From CAWAMR01 sp963783095 (lineage in GTDB: Bacteria > Planctomycetota > Planctomycetia > Gemmatales > Gemmataceae): DNA of 64,000 bases. Location: positions 310,001 to 374,000 of the forward strand of contig CAWAMR010000016.1 of NCBI GenBank assembly GCA_963783095.1, read 5' to 3'. Shown in pieces: positions 9,576 to 19,141 of the stretch. The translations under genes were made by a program, and so were the position numbers. Positions within the stretch are counted from its first letter, which is position 1; every line of letters begins with the position of its first letter. The notes beneath the pieces are model-generated. The model saw nothing but the letters and a program-made list of their open reading frames with translations. It had not been told where the DNA came from and did no database searches.

Positions 9576-9619
9576 GAGACCGCAGCCGTGCTGGCGTTAG
9601 GGCGGAAAGAACGAATGTT

Positions 9620-9689
9620 TGCGTGCGGGCAGGTTGCTCAGCCGGGTCTCATAAGCCTGTGCAGCTTGGTTCGAGTCCAAGGCGCGCAA
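9620..9689 (+). tRNA. tRNA with anticodon CAT (Met or lysidine-Ile2)
   Basis: Acceptor TGCGTGC/GCGCGCA, anticodon stem CGGGT/GCCTG, loop CTCATAA (CAT at 9650-9652), T arm CTTGG-TTCGAGT-CCAAG. It lacks the three G:C pairs of initiator tRNA, so it is either elongator Met or Ile(CAU). It is short at 70 bases. TT follows the discriminator A. Confidence 0.75.
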
Positions 9690-9696
9690 TTGTACT

Positions 9697-9770
9697 GGCC
9701 GGGTACGCAAACTGGTAAAGCGATCAGGTTGAGAGCCTGGTGAGTGTGGGTTCGACTCCCACCTCGGTCA
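9697..9770 (+). tRNA. tRNA with Leu anticodon GAG, short variable loop
   Basis: Acceptor GGCCGGG/CTCGGTC with G-T pairs, anticodon stem TCAGG/CCTGG with loop TTGAGAG (GAG at 9731-9733), T arm GTGGG-TTCGACT-CCCAC. The variable region is TGAGT, five bases only. Third leucine-anticodon tRNA of the array without a long variable arm. Discriminator A, followed by CT. Confidence 0.78.
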
Positions 9771-9771
9771 C

Positions 9772-9848
9772 TGCGGAGTGGACTGGAGTCTGGTTCCCAG
9801 CACGGTCTCATAAGCCGTCCGACGCCCGTTCAAATCGGGCCTCCGCAA
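9772..9848 (+). tRNA. tRNA with anticodon CAT (Met or lysidine-Ile2)
   Basis: Perfect acceptor TGCGGAG/CTCCGCA, anticodon stem ACGGT/GCCGT, loop CTCATAA (CAT at 9809-9811), T arm GCCCG-TTCAAAT-CGGGC. It starts one base after the previous tRNA ends. Not an initiator by stem sequence. TT follows the discriminator A. Confidence 0.85.
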
Positions 9849-9862
9849 TTTGGATCGCTTAG

Positions 9863-9924
9863 TGTAGCCGAATTCGCCAGAATTCGGGCTTCGCATAACC
9901 CGAATTCTGGCGAATTCGGCTACA
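9863..9924. repeat. Perfect 26-bp inverted repeat between tRNA genes
   Basis: Arms 9863-9888 and 9899-9924 are exact reverse complements around a 10-base loop. They contain two GAATTC sites per arm. It lies between the CAT tRNA and tRNA-Ser(GCT) and would form a very stable hairpin. Confidence 0.95.
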
Positions 9925-9929
9925 GATTC

Positions 9930-10020
9930 GGTAGGTAGGCAACTGTCGGTTCGTTGCATCAGTCTGCTAAGCTGAAGCTCCCTTTACTGGGAGCCGAGGG
10001 TTCAACTCCCTCACCTTCCG
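9930..10020 (+). tRNA. tRNA-Ser(GCT)
   Basis: Anticodon stem TCAGT/GCTGA with loop CTGCTAA (GCT at 9966-9968). The long variable arm has the stem GCTCCC/GGGAGC, as expected for class II tRNA-Ser. Acceptor GGTAGGT/ACCTTCC has one T-T mismatch. Discriminator G, as in Ser; CT follows. Confidence 0.88.
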
Positions 10021-10047
10021 CTAATAGAGCACGCCGCACGCAACACA

Positions 10048-10099
10048 GGATAAGCGTCCCGCTTGTCCGGACCATTTGGCATGCGGGACGCTTGCCCTA
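10048..10099. repeat. Imperfect inverted repeat between tRNA genes
   Basis: TAAGCGTCCCGC at the left pairs with GCGGGACGCTTG at the right around about 20 bases. It sits in the spacer between tRNA-Ser(GCT) and tRNA-Arg(TCG). Confidence 0.75.
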
Positions 10100-10107
10100 C
10101 GCTGACT

Positions 10108-10180
10108 GCCCTGGTGGTGAAAATGGACATCATACCTCGTTTCGACCGAGAAGGTCCGGGTTCGAATCCTGGCTGGGGCA
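10108..10180 (+). tRNA. tRNA-Arg(TCG)
   Basis: Acceptor GCCCTGG/CTGGGGC with wobble pairs, anticodon loop TTTCGAC (TCG at 10142-10144), T arm CCGGG-TTCGAAT-CCTGG. The first anticodon-stem pair is a C-A mismatch. CT follows the discriminator A. Confidence 0.82.
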
Positions 10181-10184
10181 CTGA

Positions 10185-10297
10185 GCGGGTGGAGCGTGAA
10201 GGGTGGCGGGTGGAGAGTTGATTGTGGTGAGTGAAGAGTGCTACCGCAAGAACATTGGTCATGTCCCTCCACGCTCCACCCTGCACCCTCCACACAA
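10185..10297. repeat. Imperfect inverted repeat between tRNA genes
   Basis: GAGCGGGTGGAGCGTGAAGG and GGCGGGTGGAG at the left match the complement of CTCCACGCTCCACCCTGCAC at the right, with about 60 bases between. Simple-sequence character; no gene. Confidence 0.6.
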
Positions 10298-10300
10298 ATT

Positions 10301-10374
10301 GGTCCCGTGGTCCAGCGGCTACGGACGCCTCGTTGACATCGAGGAGAACGGTGGTTCGAATCCACCCGGGATCA
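10301..10374 (+). tRNA. tRNA-Val(GAC)
   Basis: Acceptor GGTCCCG/CGGGATC, anticodon stem CCTCG/CGAGG with loop TTGACAT (GAC at 10335-10337), T arm GGTGG-TTCGAAT-CCACC. Discriminator A, followed by CT. Confidence 0.93.
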
Positions 10375-10387
10375 CTGATAAACAGTT

Positions 10388-10478
10388 TTCAGTGTTCAGT
10401 GTTCAGTGTTCAGTTTAAGACGAGTGGGCCATCGGCTTCCGACCAATGTCCGAACTGAACACTGAACACTGAAAACTA
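10388..10478. repeat. Inverted pair of CAGTGTT tandem repeats
   Basis: Tandem TTCAGTGTTCAGTGTTCAG at about 10388-10415 is mirrored by CTGAACACTGAACACTGAA at about 10455-10478. The same octamer repeat recurs at about 22019-22045 between two bat genes. Confidence 0.9.
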
Positions 10479-10484
10479 GTAATT

Positions 10485-10557
10485 GGGAGCGCATGTCCGC
10501 TGGGGCGCGAGGATGCCTTGCAAGCAACCTGTGTGAGTTCGATTCTCACCGTTTCCA
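10485..10557 (+). tRNA. tRNA-Ala(TGC)
   Basis: Acceptor GGGAGCG/CGTTTCC with G-T pairs. Anticodon stem GATGC/GCAAC has one A-A mismatch; loop CTTGCAA gives TGC at 10519-10521. T arm GTGAG-TTCGATT-CTCAC. The usual alanine G3-U70 pair is present (G3-T70). CT follows the discriminator A. Confidence 0.85.
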
Positions 10558-10576
10558 CTGAATCGCTGGTTGTTAC

Positions 10577-10661
10577 GGAAGGGCCACCCGATGGGCGACG
10601 GGGCCTGCTTGGAAAGCGGGTGAGCTGCGAGGCCTTGCGGGTTCGATTCCCGCTCCTTCCG
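10577..10661 (+). tRNA. tRNA-Ser(GGA)
   Basis: Acceptor GGAAGGG/TCCTTCC, anticodon stem CCTGC/GCGGG with loop TTGGAAA (GGA at 10611-10613). A long variable region (TGAGCTGCGAGGCCTT) marks it as class II. Discriminator G, followed by CT. Confidence 0.9.
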
Positions 10662-10663
10662 CT

Positions 10664-10738
10664 GTGTCTGTGGTGTAAAGGCTTTTGCATGCAGCTCTGT
10701 GAAAGCTGAGGTGCTGGGTTCAATTCCCGCCAGACACA
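10664..10738 (+). tRNA. tRNA-His(GTG)
   Basis: Perfect acceptor GTGTCTG/CAGACAC, anticodon stem CAGCT/AGCTG with loop CTGTGAA (GTG at 10699-10701). Position -1 is T, not the G normally required for histidine identity, and the discriminator is A instead of C. It starts only 3 bases after tRNA-Ser. CT follows the discriminator. Confidence 0.85.
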
Positions 10739-10743
10739 CTTAC

Positions 10744-10813
10744 GGGAATGTGCTCCTGGGAGAGCAGAGAGCCTCCAAAACTCTCGGACAGGGTTCGAAT
10801 CCTTGCAGTCCCG
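10744..10813 (+). tRNA. tRNA-Trp(CCA)
   Basis: Acceptor GGGAATG/CAGTCCC with one mismatch, anticodon loop CTCCAAA (CCA at 10775-10777), T arm CAGGG-TTCGAAT-CCTTG. The closing anticodon-stem pair is C-A. Discriminator G, as usual for Trp; CT follows. Confidence 0.82.
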
Positions 10814-10822
10814 CTCTTGATT

Positions 10823-10905
10823 CGTTCCAAGTTCCAGGTTCCAAGTTCCAAGTCAAAAAAAGCGGCGATCTCCAACTTGGAACCTGGAACTTGGAACTTG
10901 AAACG
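10823..10905. repeat. Inverted GTTCCAA-type repeat between tRNA genes
   Basis: Tandem GTTCCAAGTTCCAGGTTCC at about 10823-10853 is mirrored by TTGGAACCTGGAACTTGG at about 10875-10903, giving a long imperfect hairpin in the tRNA-Trp/tRNA-Thr spacer. Confidence 0.85.
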
Positions 10906-10914
10906 AAAGAAAAT

Positions 10915-10988
10915 GCTGGTGTGGCTCGACACAGAAAGGCACCGCACCCGTAATGCGGTCGATGTGGGCGCGAATCCCACCGCCAGCT
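10915..10988 (+). tRNA. tRNA-Thr(CGT), with atypical loop bases
   Basis: Acceptor GCTGGTG/CGCCAGC, anticodon stem CCGCA/TGCGG with loop CCCGTAA (CGT at 10949-10951). Position 33 is C where nearly all tRNAs have U, and the T loop reads CGCGAAT instead of TTCGAAT. These could be sequencing errors or signs of decay. Discriminator T, followed by CT. Confidence 0.7.
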
Positions 10989-10998
10989 CTTGGCTATT

Positions 10999-11070
10999 GT
11001 CCCGATGGTGTAACGGATCGCACGAGACTTTCCGAAAGTCTTGGTCCTGGTTCAAATCCAGGTCGGGATA
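10999..11070 (+). tRNA. tRNA-Arg(CCG)
   Basis: Acceptor GTCCCGA/TCGGGAT, anticodon stem AGACT/AGTCT with loop TTCCGAA (CCG at 11032-11034), T arm CCTGG-TTCAAAT-CCAGG. Discriminator A, followed by CT. Confidence 0.88.
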
Positions 11071-11085
11071 CTGATGAGTACGCAT

Positions 11086-11156
11086 ATCCTCGGGGTGTGG
11101 CGGAGGCACGCAACGTTGCGAACGTTGTAGACCAGGTTCGACTCCTGGCGGGGATA
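11086..11156 (+). tRNA. tRNA-Arg(GCG)
   Basis: Acceptor ATCCTCG/CGGGGAT, anticodon stem CAACG/CGTTG with loop TTGCGAA (GCG at 11118-11120), T arm CCAGG-TTCGACT-CCTGG. Bacteria normally read CGU/CGC with an ACG anticodon edited to inosine, so GCG is unusual. TT follows the discriminator A. Confidence 0.82.
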
Positions 11157-11202
11157 TTTCTGTATCTCGGCTGTTCGATCCCACAATCCGAGATTCAACG
11201 AT

Positions 11203-11274
11203 GACGCTGGGGCTGGTTGGATAGGCGGTCGCCTGCAAAGCGATCTCAAGTGGGTTCGACTCCCACCGGCGTTT
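11203..11274 (+). tRNA. tRNA-Cys(GCA)
   Basis: Acceptor GACGCTG/CGGCGTT, anticodon stem GTCGC/GCGAT with loop CTGCAAA (GCA at 11235-11237), T arm GTGGG-TTCGACT-CCCAC. Discriminator T where U73 is the cysteine identity base. CT follows. Last gene of the array. Confidence 0.85.
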
Positions 11275-11414
11275 CTCGAATGATTCGCCAGTTCGCGCCT
11301 TCATTTTCTCGCTCGCATTACAACCTCTAACCTCAATGACGGAGTGTGCCTTCTTTATTGGTGACGGCAAATCCGCTGTGTTCAAAAAACACGCCAACGC
11401 TTGGAAAAAAAGCT

Positions 11415-12332
11415 TTACCGAGCGCCGATGAATTTTCTGGAACCTGTCAGAATAGCCCAGAATTTTGTACTCTTGGTGAATCGAACGGTCGTCTCGACTC
11501 GCGTGTTAGGCATCACAAGTTCGAGCCTGATATCGTTTCCTATTGTGTGCAGCACCTTCCAGGTACCCTGCTGAGATTCGGCGATGATTTGTGTGCCCAC
11601 ATTTCGGGACTGGATGCTAAATTGGCCAGACCGTATGAAAGTGAGGGTCACATCGTGAAAGGAGTCGTTCTCATATTGTCCCCTCCAGGTGCCTTCCAGT
11701 CGACTCCTACCAGCAAAGATGTCAGGATATTCAGCAGCGCCAAATAAGCCTTCAATCGTACCAATCTTGCTGTAGGTAATCGTTATCGGATCCTCACCCG
11801 CGACTCTTCTAAGGATCATACGTTTGTCGCCATTAAATTCTGCCTCCCATAACGTTTCCTTGGTGGTTTCTAATGGCGATCGCTTTTGGGGTAGGTCCAA
11901 GGTGAAACTTGAAGTGAGGGTGATCTGCGCATTGCCGTTTTTGTTACCCGAAACTTTCCACTTTTGGTCGTATCGCAACAGCAAATCTAGATCCATATTC
12001 GTATGAGATGATATCCAATTTCCTCCGGCATCGACCGAGAGGCCGTACTTTTGCGTCGGCTGGCCTGCTACAGTTCCTTCCCAGATTCCTAAAAATCGAT
12101 CATCCGATTTGGGGACATCGGCGCTGCCGCTGCTTGATTTCTCGGAAGAACTTGCAACATTTCGATCTCCCTGACTTTTCTTGGCCCTCACGGCAAAGTA
12201 AACGGCGACCGATACCCCGATGAGTACAAGAACTCCCAGGGCGATGAATATTGCCGTTGATCCACCTCGATTAGCCTTCCTTCGACGCCTCGGGTACCAG
12301 ACAGGTTCATCGTCGAATCGGTTTCTCGGCAT
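11415..12332 (-). CDS. Membrane-anchored hypothetical protein
   Basis: The ATG at 12332 has a GAGGAG ribosome-binding site 7 bases upstream. 305 residues: a short basic cytoplasmic part with WYPRRRRKAN, one transmembrane helix at ~27-47 (STAIFIALGVLVLIGVSVAV), a Ser-rich linker, then an extracytoplasmic beta-rich region. The latter holds two related stretches, FLGIWEGTVAGQPTQKYGLS and LEGTWRGQYENDSFHDVTLT, each followed by a WKV element, which suggests two lipocalin-like or avidin-like half domains. Function unknown. A similar layout (TM helices plus a KWELVQGG domain) occurs in the gene ending at 50436. Confidence 0.65.
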   Translation of the reverse strand: MPRNRFDDEPVWYPRRRRKANRGGSTAIFIALGVLVLIGVSVAVYFAVRAKKSQGDRNVASSSEKSSSGSADVPKSDDRFLGIWEGTVAGQPTQKYGLSVDAGGNWISSHTNMDLDLLLRYDQKWKVSGNKNGNAQITLTSSFTLDLPQKRSPLETTKETLWEAEFNGDKRMILRRVAGEDPITITYSKIGTIEGLFGAAEYPDIFAGRSRLEGTWRGQYENDSFHDVTLTFIRSGQFSIQSRNVGTQIIAESQQGTWKVLHTIGNDIRLELVMPNTRVETTVRFTKSTKFWAILTGSRKFIGAR

Positions 12333-12616
12333 GATAGGCTCCTCAATTGTTGGCAAGATGCTTTCATTGATTTAGAAAAAGAACCGATCAATTCATTCCT
12401 CAGAGTCGGGATTCATGCCTAAGTTTGTCGAACCGCCTGATTAATTGCTGGGCGAATTGGGAATTCATCATCAGTGACGCTTACGACTCGATGCCTGCGA
12501 ATGGCATTCTCTTCCATCCGCAATTTGCCTTCTCCCCGTTCGATCCATACATTTCCACCATCAAACGCTGGAACGATTCGCCCGTCCTTCTTCTCGTATT
12601 ACAGGGCCTAAAGTAC
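12333..12616. other. Intergenic region between divergent genes
   Basis: The spacer separates the minus-strand membrane protein from ppdK. No gene is supported here; it must hold promoters for both directions. Confidence 0.5.
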
Positions 12617-15345
<2,729 letters not shown>

Positions 15346-15381
15346 ACGCGTATCAAGCGGTTTTGTGTTCTGATAATCTCC

Positions 15382-15411
15382 ATCGGCCTTCGGCTCCTGC
15401 TGAAGGCCGAT
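15382..15411 (+). terminator. Hairpin after ppdK
   Basis: ATCGGCCTTC and GAAGGCCGAT form a 10-bp stem around a 10-base loop, 37 bp after the ppdK stop. There is no clear T run, so termination would be weak or factor-aided. Confidence 0.5.
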
Positions 15412-15486
15412 TGTGCAGGTAGGGTTGTGCCGATAAACTGACCTTACAGGCCAATGCCCCGATCACGCTTGTTCGTAGGTGACTAA

Positions 15487-16611
15487 ATGATTACGCAAAT
15501 CCGCATGTCCGGTTTCAAGAGTTTGGTAGATGTGACAGTTGGTCTGGAACCGGTAACTGTCCTGATCGGAAAGAGTGGTACGGGCAAATCCAACTTCATG
15601 GATGCACTGCGGTTTTTGCGAAATTGTTTGCTCTTTCGTAATCCCATGCAAGCCGTCCAAAAAGATGGCGGAGTTGCCATTCTGTCGGCAACAAAACAAG
15701 CGTCAAAAAAGCTGGAATTCCAAGTGCAGTTTGAACTCGAGGCAGAGGGCGACAAATACGAATACGTCCTTGTTCTCGATCCAGTACAACAAGCGAAGGC
15801 AGAGTATCTCAAATGTCGCGGGGAATATCTCTTTCACTGCGATTCGAACAAATGGATCGTTCCTCCAAAAGTATTGAATCCACCCCAACCCGCTGGACAA
15901 CTGATGCTCGGGTCAATTCCAGGATTACAAGAATCGACTATCGCATACAGCATGCTTGCGTACGGAATCGGATGTCATCGTTTCCCAGATGAAGTGTTGC
16001 GATTGCCAAGTCAGATTTCAACAAAAAATGGACTCGATGATGGAGCAGAGAACTTTCTTGCTGCTTTTGGTGATGTTGTTCGCGATCTTAAGCATTACCG
16101 ATCAATCAATCAATTGACCGCAGCGCTTCGGGTGATCAAGCCGACTTTGAAGACGATCACTATCAACCAACCCGAAACGAACGCTATCACCACCGCGCAC
16201 GAGCTCGCAAATTTGCCTTTACTAACTTTCAATATCACGCAGGAATCTGAAGGATTTCGCCGTTTGTTTGCATGCTTGCTGGCGCTCTATCAACGACCTC
16301 CCAAACAAATGTTGCTCTTTGATGAACCCGAAAAAGGAATCTATCCGGCAGGCCTGTCCGTCCTGGCTGATGAATTCCAGAATTGTTCAGATCAGGGACG
16401 TGGACAGGTAATCTTTACAACCCATAGTCCGGATTTTCTCGATCACTTCAAACCTGAGCAGATTCGTGTGGTTGAAATGAAGAACTACGAAACCAAAATC
16501 GGGCCGGTTGCCGAAGAACAAATCAGTGCCTTGCGAGAACAATTTCTCAGTCCAGGTGAACTGTTGACAGTTGATTATGCACGAATCGCGGAACCAGTTA
16601 CCGGAGGGTAA
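15487..16611 (+). CDS. RecF/OLD-type AAA ATPase, partner of DUF4276 protein
   Basis: 374 residues. Walker A is GKSGTGKSNF at ~30-39 inside VTVLIGKSGTGKSN. The D-loop/Walker B region is MLLFDEPEKGIYPAG at ~275-290, followed by the H-loop in VIFTTHSPDFLDHF. The middle is an insertion with beta-rich and helical parts. This is the layout of single-chain AAA_21-like (SMC/RecF-related) ATPases. It ends 3 bp before a DUF4276-type gene, so the two are almost surely cotranscribed. By analogy with ATPase/TOPRIM pairs of anti-phage systems, the ATPase would sense or hold DNA and control the partner; this is inference. Confidence 0.75.
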   Translation: MITQIRMSGFKSLVDVTVGLEPVTVLIGKSGTGKSNFMDALRFLRNCLLFRNPMQAVQKDGGVAILSATKQASKKLEFQVQFELEAEGDKYEYVLVLDPVQQAKAEYLKCRGEYLFHCDSNKWIVPPKVLNPPQPAGQLMLGSIPGLQESTIAYSMLAYGIGCHRFPDEVLRLPSQISTKNGLDDGAENFLAAFGDVVRDLKHYRSINQLTAALRVIKPTLKTITINQPETNAITTAHELANLPLLTFNITQESEGFRRLFACLLALYQRPPKQMLLFDEPEKGIYPAGLSVLADEFQNCSDQGRGQVIFTTHSPDFLDHFKPEQIRVVEMKNYETKIGPVAEEQISALREQFLSPGELLTVDYARIAEPVTGG

Positions 16612-16614
16612 TCA

Positions 16615-17332
16615 ATGCCCGGTCCGCGCAAGCTGGTTCTGATGGTGGAGGGCGACGGAGATGTCCTCGCCGCTCCCATCCTTGTCAAAAAAATGATTAC
16701 CCAACTCGGTGGATGGGACGTCTTCTCGTTCGATACTGCCGATACGATGTGTGTGGGCCATGTCAGCAAACTGCTAAAAGATGAAGCAGTGCAGTAAAAA
16801 AAATATCTCGGTGCTGCCGCGCAAAAAAAGAGCTTCGGTGCCGTGATAGTGTTACTGGACGGGGATGCTGACATGATTCGCGGCGAGCTTTTCTGTCCCG
16901 TTACTTTTGCTCTCCGACATGGCCAAGACTGTCGGAGCAGGCGTCCAGTTTTCTGTTGGATGCGCTTTTGTCATGAAGGAATTTGAATCATGGATAGCTG
17001 CCATAGCTGACAAGCTCGCAGGACTTCCTCTCCAGGATGGTCGCAAAGGCATTAAACCAGGGACTGCGGCACTTGACGAATCTCAACGTGAAACCAAACG
17101 AGGAGCCAAGGAATGGCTCAAGAAACGATTATCGGCGGGCTACACCGAAACCATCGACCAACCCGCGCTGACTGAATTGCTCATCGAACATCTTGATACA
17201 CTTCGTGAAAGAATGCGATCCTTTCGCAGGCTTGAACATGCCATTGAACAACTGATTACAGCAGCGAGGAATGGTCGATTCATTATCACCCCAGCGATTG
17301 CCGAACAACCCGATGAAGAGACGAATGAATGA
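16615..17332 (+). pseudogene. DUF4276 (TOPRIM-like) protein, interrupted by a stop and a frameshift
   Basis: The first 60 codons read KLVLMVEGDGDVLAAPILVK, the glutamate-containing opening of a TOPRIM-like fold. A TAA at 16795-16797 then interrupts the frame, which goes on with KKYLGAAAQKKSFGAVIVLL DGDAD, the aspartate motif. Around 16890-16905 the frame shifts to LSDMAKTVGAGVQFSVGCAF followed by VMKEFESWIAAI, a typical DUF4276 block, and ends at 17332. The rebuilt protein of about 238 residues has normal length. Either it is an inactivated effector, or the A-rich tract at 16794-16802 was misread. Confidence 0.7.
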
Positions 17333-17461
17333 TGGCGAGATTTTTCGGTCAGCAGATTGAATCGAATACTGTTGAATCGAATACTTGACAATCGCTTCTC
17401 GAAGCACGACGATACTCCCTGTTTCTCGAATCGATCTAATTTCTCTCTATCTGGTGTCCAC

Positions 17462-18540
17462 ATGCGAATGATTCTCGCCTCTATTCTTTCTCTTATCTGC
17501 TTTGCTGTTCCTCATCGGCTCTCTGCCGACGAACCTGCTCCGAAGACAGCCTTTCCCGAATTGGAGCAGGCCCGCAAGACGGGCTGGGAACTTGCCTCGC
17601 TCATTCTGTCCACTTTGGAGGCCGGCGATAAGAAGAAATGGCCTGGAGCTACCGCCTGGCTTGCCGAGTTTCGCAAGGCGACCAAAGGAATTGACCTCAA
17701 AATCCCCGTCGAGAAATGGCCGGCATTCGATGTCGATGCCCTGGTCACACGCAATCCGCAATTCTGGGTCGCTTATTATGAAATCGCGCCGGGCGATTCG
17801 GGCCTGATGCTTCTACATGCCGGCTTGCTGCTCGCAGCAGGCGAGGCGAATCGTGCTGGTTGCCTGTGTATTCTCGCCGGCCAGCGACCCGGAGTGCCCA
17901 AAGAAATCCAGACCGGTTTTGATGTGATTCTCGCGCAACAACAAGCTGTTTCCAAAAAGGCCAACGGTCTTGTGCAGGAAGGTATCGAGTTCCACGACAA
18001 GGGAAAGTATGACGACGCTTTGAAGAAGTACCGAGAAGCTTTGAAGGTATGGCCGCAAAATGGCTTTGCCCACTATGAGTATGGGTTTACGCTTCGCACG
18101 CAAGAACGGTCCAAGGATACGAAGAAGAACCCGGCCGATTTTTCAAAAGCGGTCATTGAGGCATTTGCCGCCTCCCGAAAACATGATCCGTGGCAAGTCA
18201 ACGCTTATCAGGGCAGCGATCGCAAAGTGATTGCCGGGTTGCAGGCACTTGTAAGGAAGGGGCATCCTGCTTGGAAACAAGTGTTGGAAGACCGACCCAA
18301 ACTCGTGAAAGACAAAGTGATTCTCGATTTGGCCGAGGCCTATCAAGAAGCTCAGCAACAAGAACTGGCAATCACCGCGCACAGATCCTGGCGGCCCGGC
18401 GCGGACGGTATGCCCCCGAGGATCATCCCTTCCTGACCGAGAGTTTGAAGTCACTCGCTCCCGGGAAGGACATCGACGAGTTGCTCAAGCGATTGGCCGG
18501 CGAAAAAATGACCTTTCGACAACTCGTAAAGCCCGAATAG
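17462..18540 (+). CDS. Secreted TPR-containing hypothetical protein, one frameshift
   Basis: The start at 17462 gives a signal peptide (MRMILASILSLICFAVPHRL, cleavage near LSADEP). The central part has two TPR-like helices pairs (ANGLVQEGIEFHDKGKYDDA and LKKYREALKVWPQNGFAHYE). Near 18385 the frame shifts and the C-terminus continues as ILAARRGRYAPEDHPFLTES to a stop at 18540. Total length about 359 residues. TPR units usually mediate protein binding; location is periplasmic by the signal peptide. No partner is evident nearby. Confidence 0.6.
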
Positions 18541-18722
18541 AAATCCGCAGTCAGTTACCCAAAGAGAGTTCATAACCTACCGAAAGAAACGTCTTGCGTT
18601 CATGTTTCCGGTTCGTACTCTGTTTTTATGACGATTGGCGAGACCTTCGTCACAATCAAACTGCAAATTCCCCGAAATGGTAAGTAAAAAGGCGAGATTT
18701 GGATCCTCAAATCGATGCAAAC
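18541..18722. other. Intergenic region, nothing recognised
   Basis: AT-richer DNA following the TPR gene. I see no gene and no clear terminator. Confidence 0.4.
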
Positions 18723-18863
18723 TCACTTTCGTCGTTCAAACCATAGCCATATTAATATGCCGACAAAGATGATGCCCAACGCGGCAAACAACACGCCAAA
18801 CCAGCCATACGAGCCATAGATATGCTCATAAGCCCGTTCGGGATTGGTGATATATCTCCACAT
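18723..18863 (-). CDS. Possible 46-residue single-pass membrane protein
   Basis: A short frame reads MWRYITNPERAYEHIYGSYG, then one strong hydrophobic helix (WFGVLFAALGIIFVGILIWL), and ends WFERRK, with basic residues at the end of the helix. Such topology is typical of real small membrane proteins. There is no convincing ribosome-binding site, so the call is tentative. Confidence 0.4.
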   Translation of the reverse strand: MWRYITNPERAYEHIYGSYGWFGVLFAALGIIFVGILIWLWFERRK

Positions 18864-19082
18864 GACTCAGATAATCCGAGAGTTACTGGAATGCTGTCTG
18901 TAACATTCTGGGACAAGAATTGAGGAAGGGCAAATGATTCCGCGCGGAGGGACTCGAAATAGGTCTAGCGATTCTGGCTAGAAACCATTTTCTGTTACAA
19001 TTCCGTTAGTCCAGGCGCTCTGCGCGGGGTAAGGCAGTCCGAACATTTCGTCGCCGGGGTCGACAGACACCTCCGCGGGTTT

Positions 19083-19141
19083 TCCTAATCATAATCCTAC
19101 TCCTAATCATAATTCGATTAGGAGTAGGATTATGATTAGGA
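19083..19141. repeat. Perfect 26-bp inverted repeat
   Basis: Arms 19083-19108 and 19116-19141 are exact reverse complements around a 7-base loop. Each arm is built from CCTAATCATAAT/CCTACT-like short units. It lies at the 3' end of the bat operon and, lacking a T run, may serve as a transcript-end hairpin or be a mobile repeat. Confidence 0.9.
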
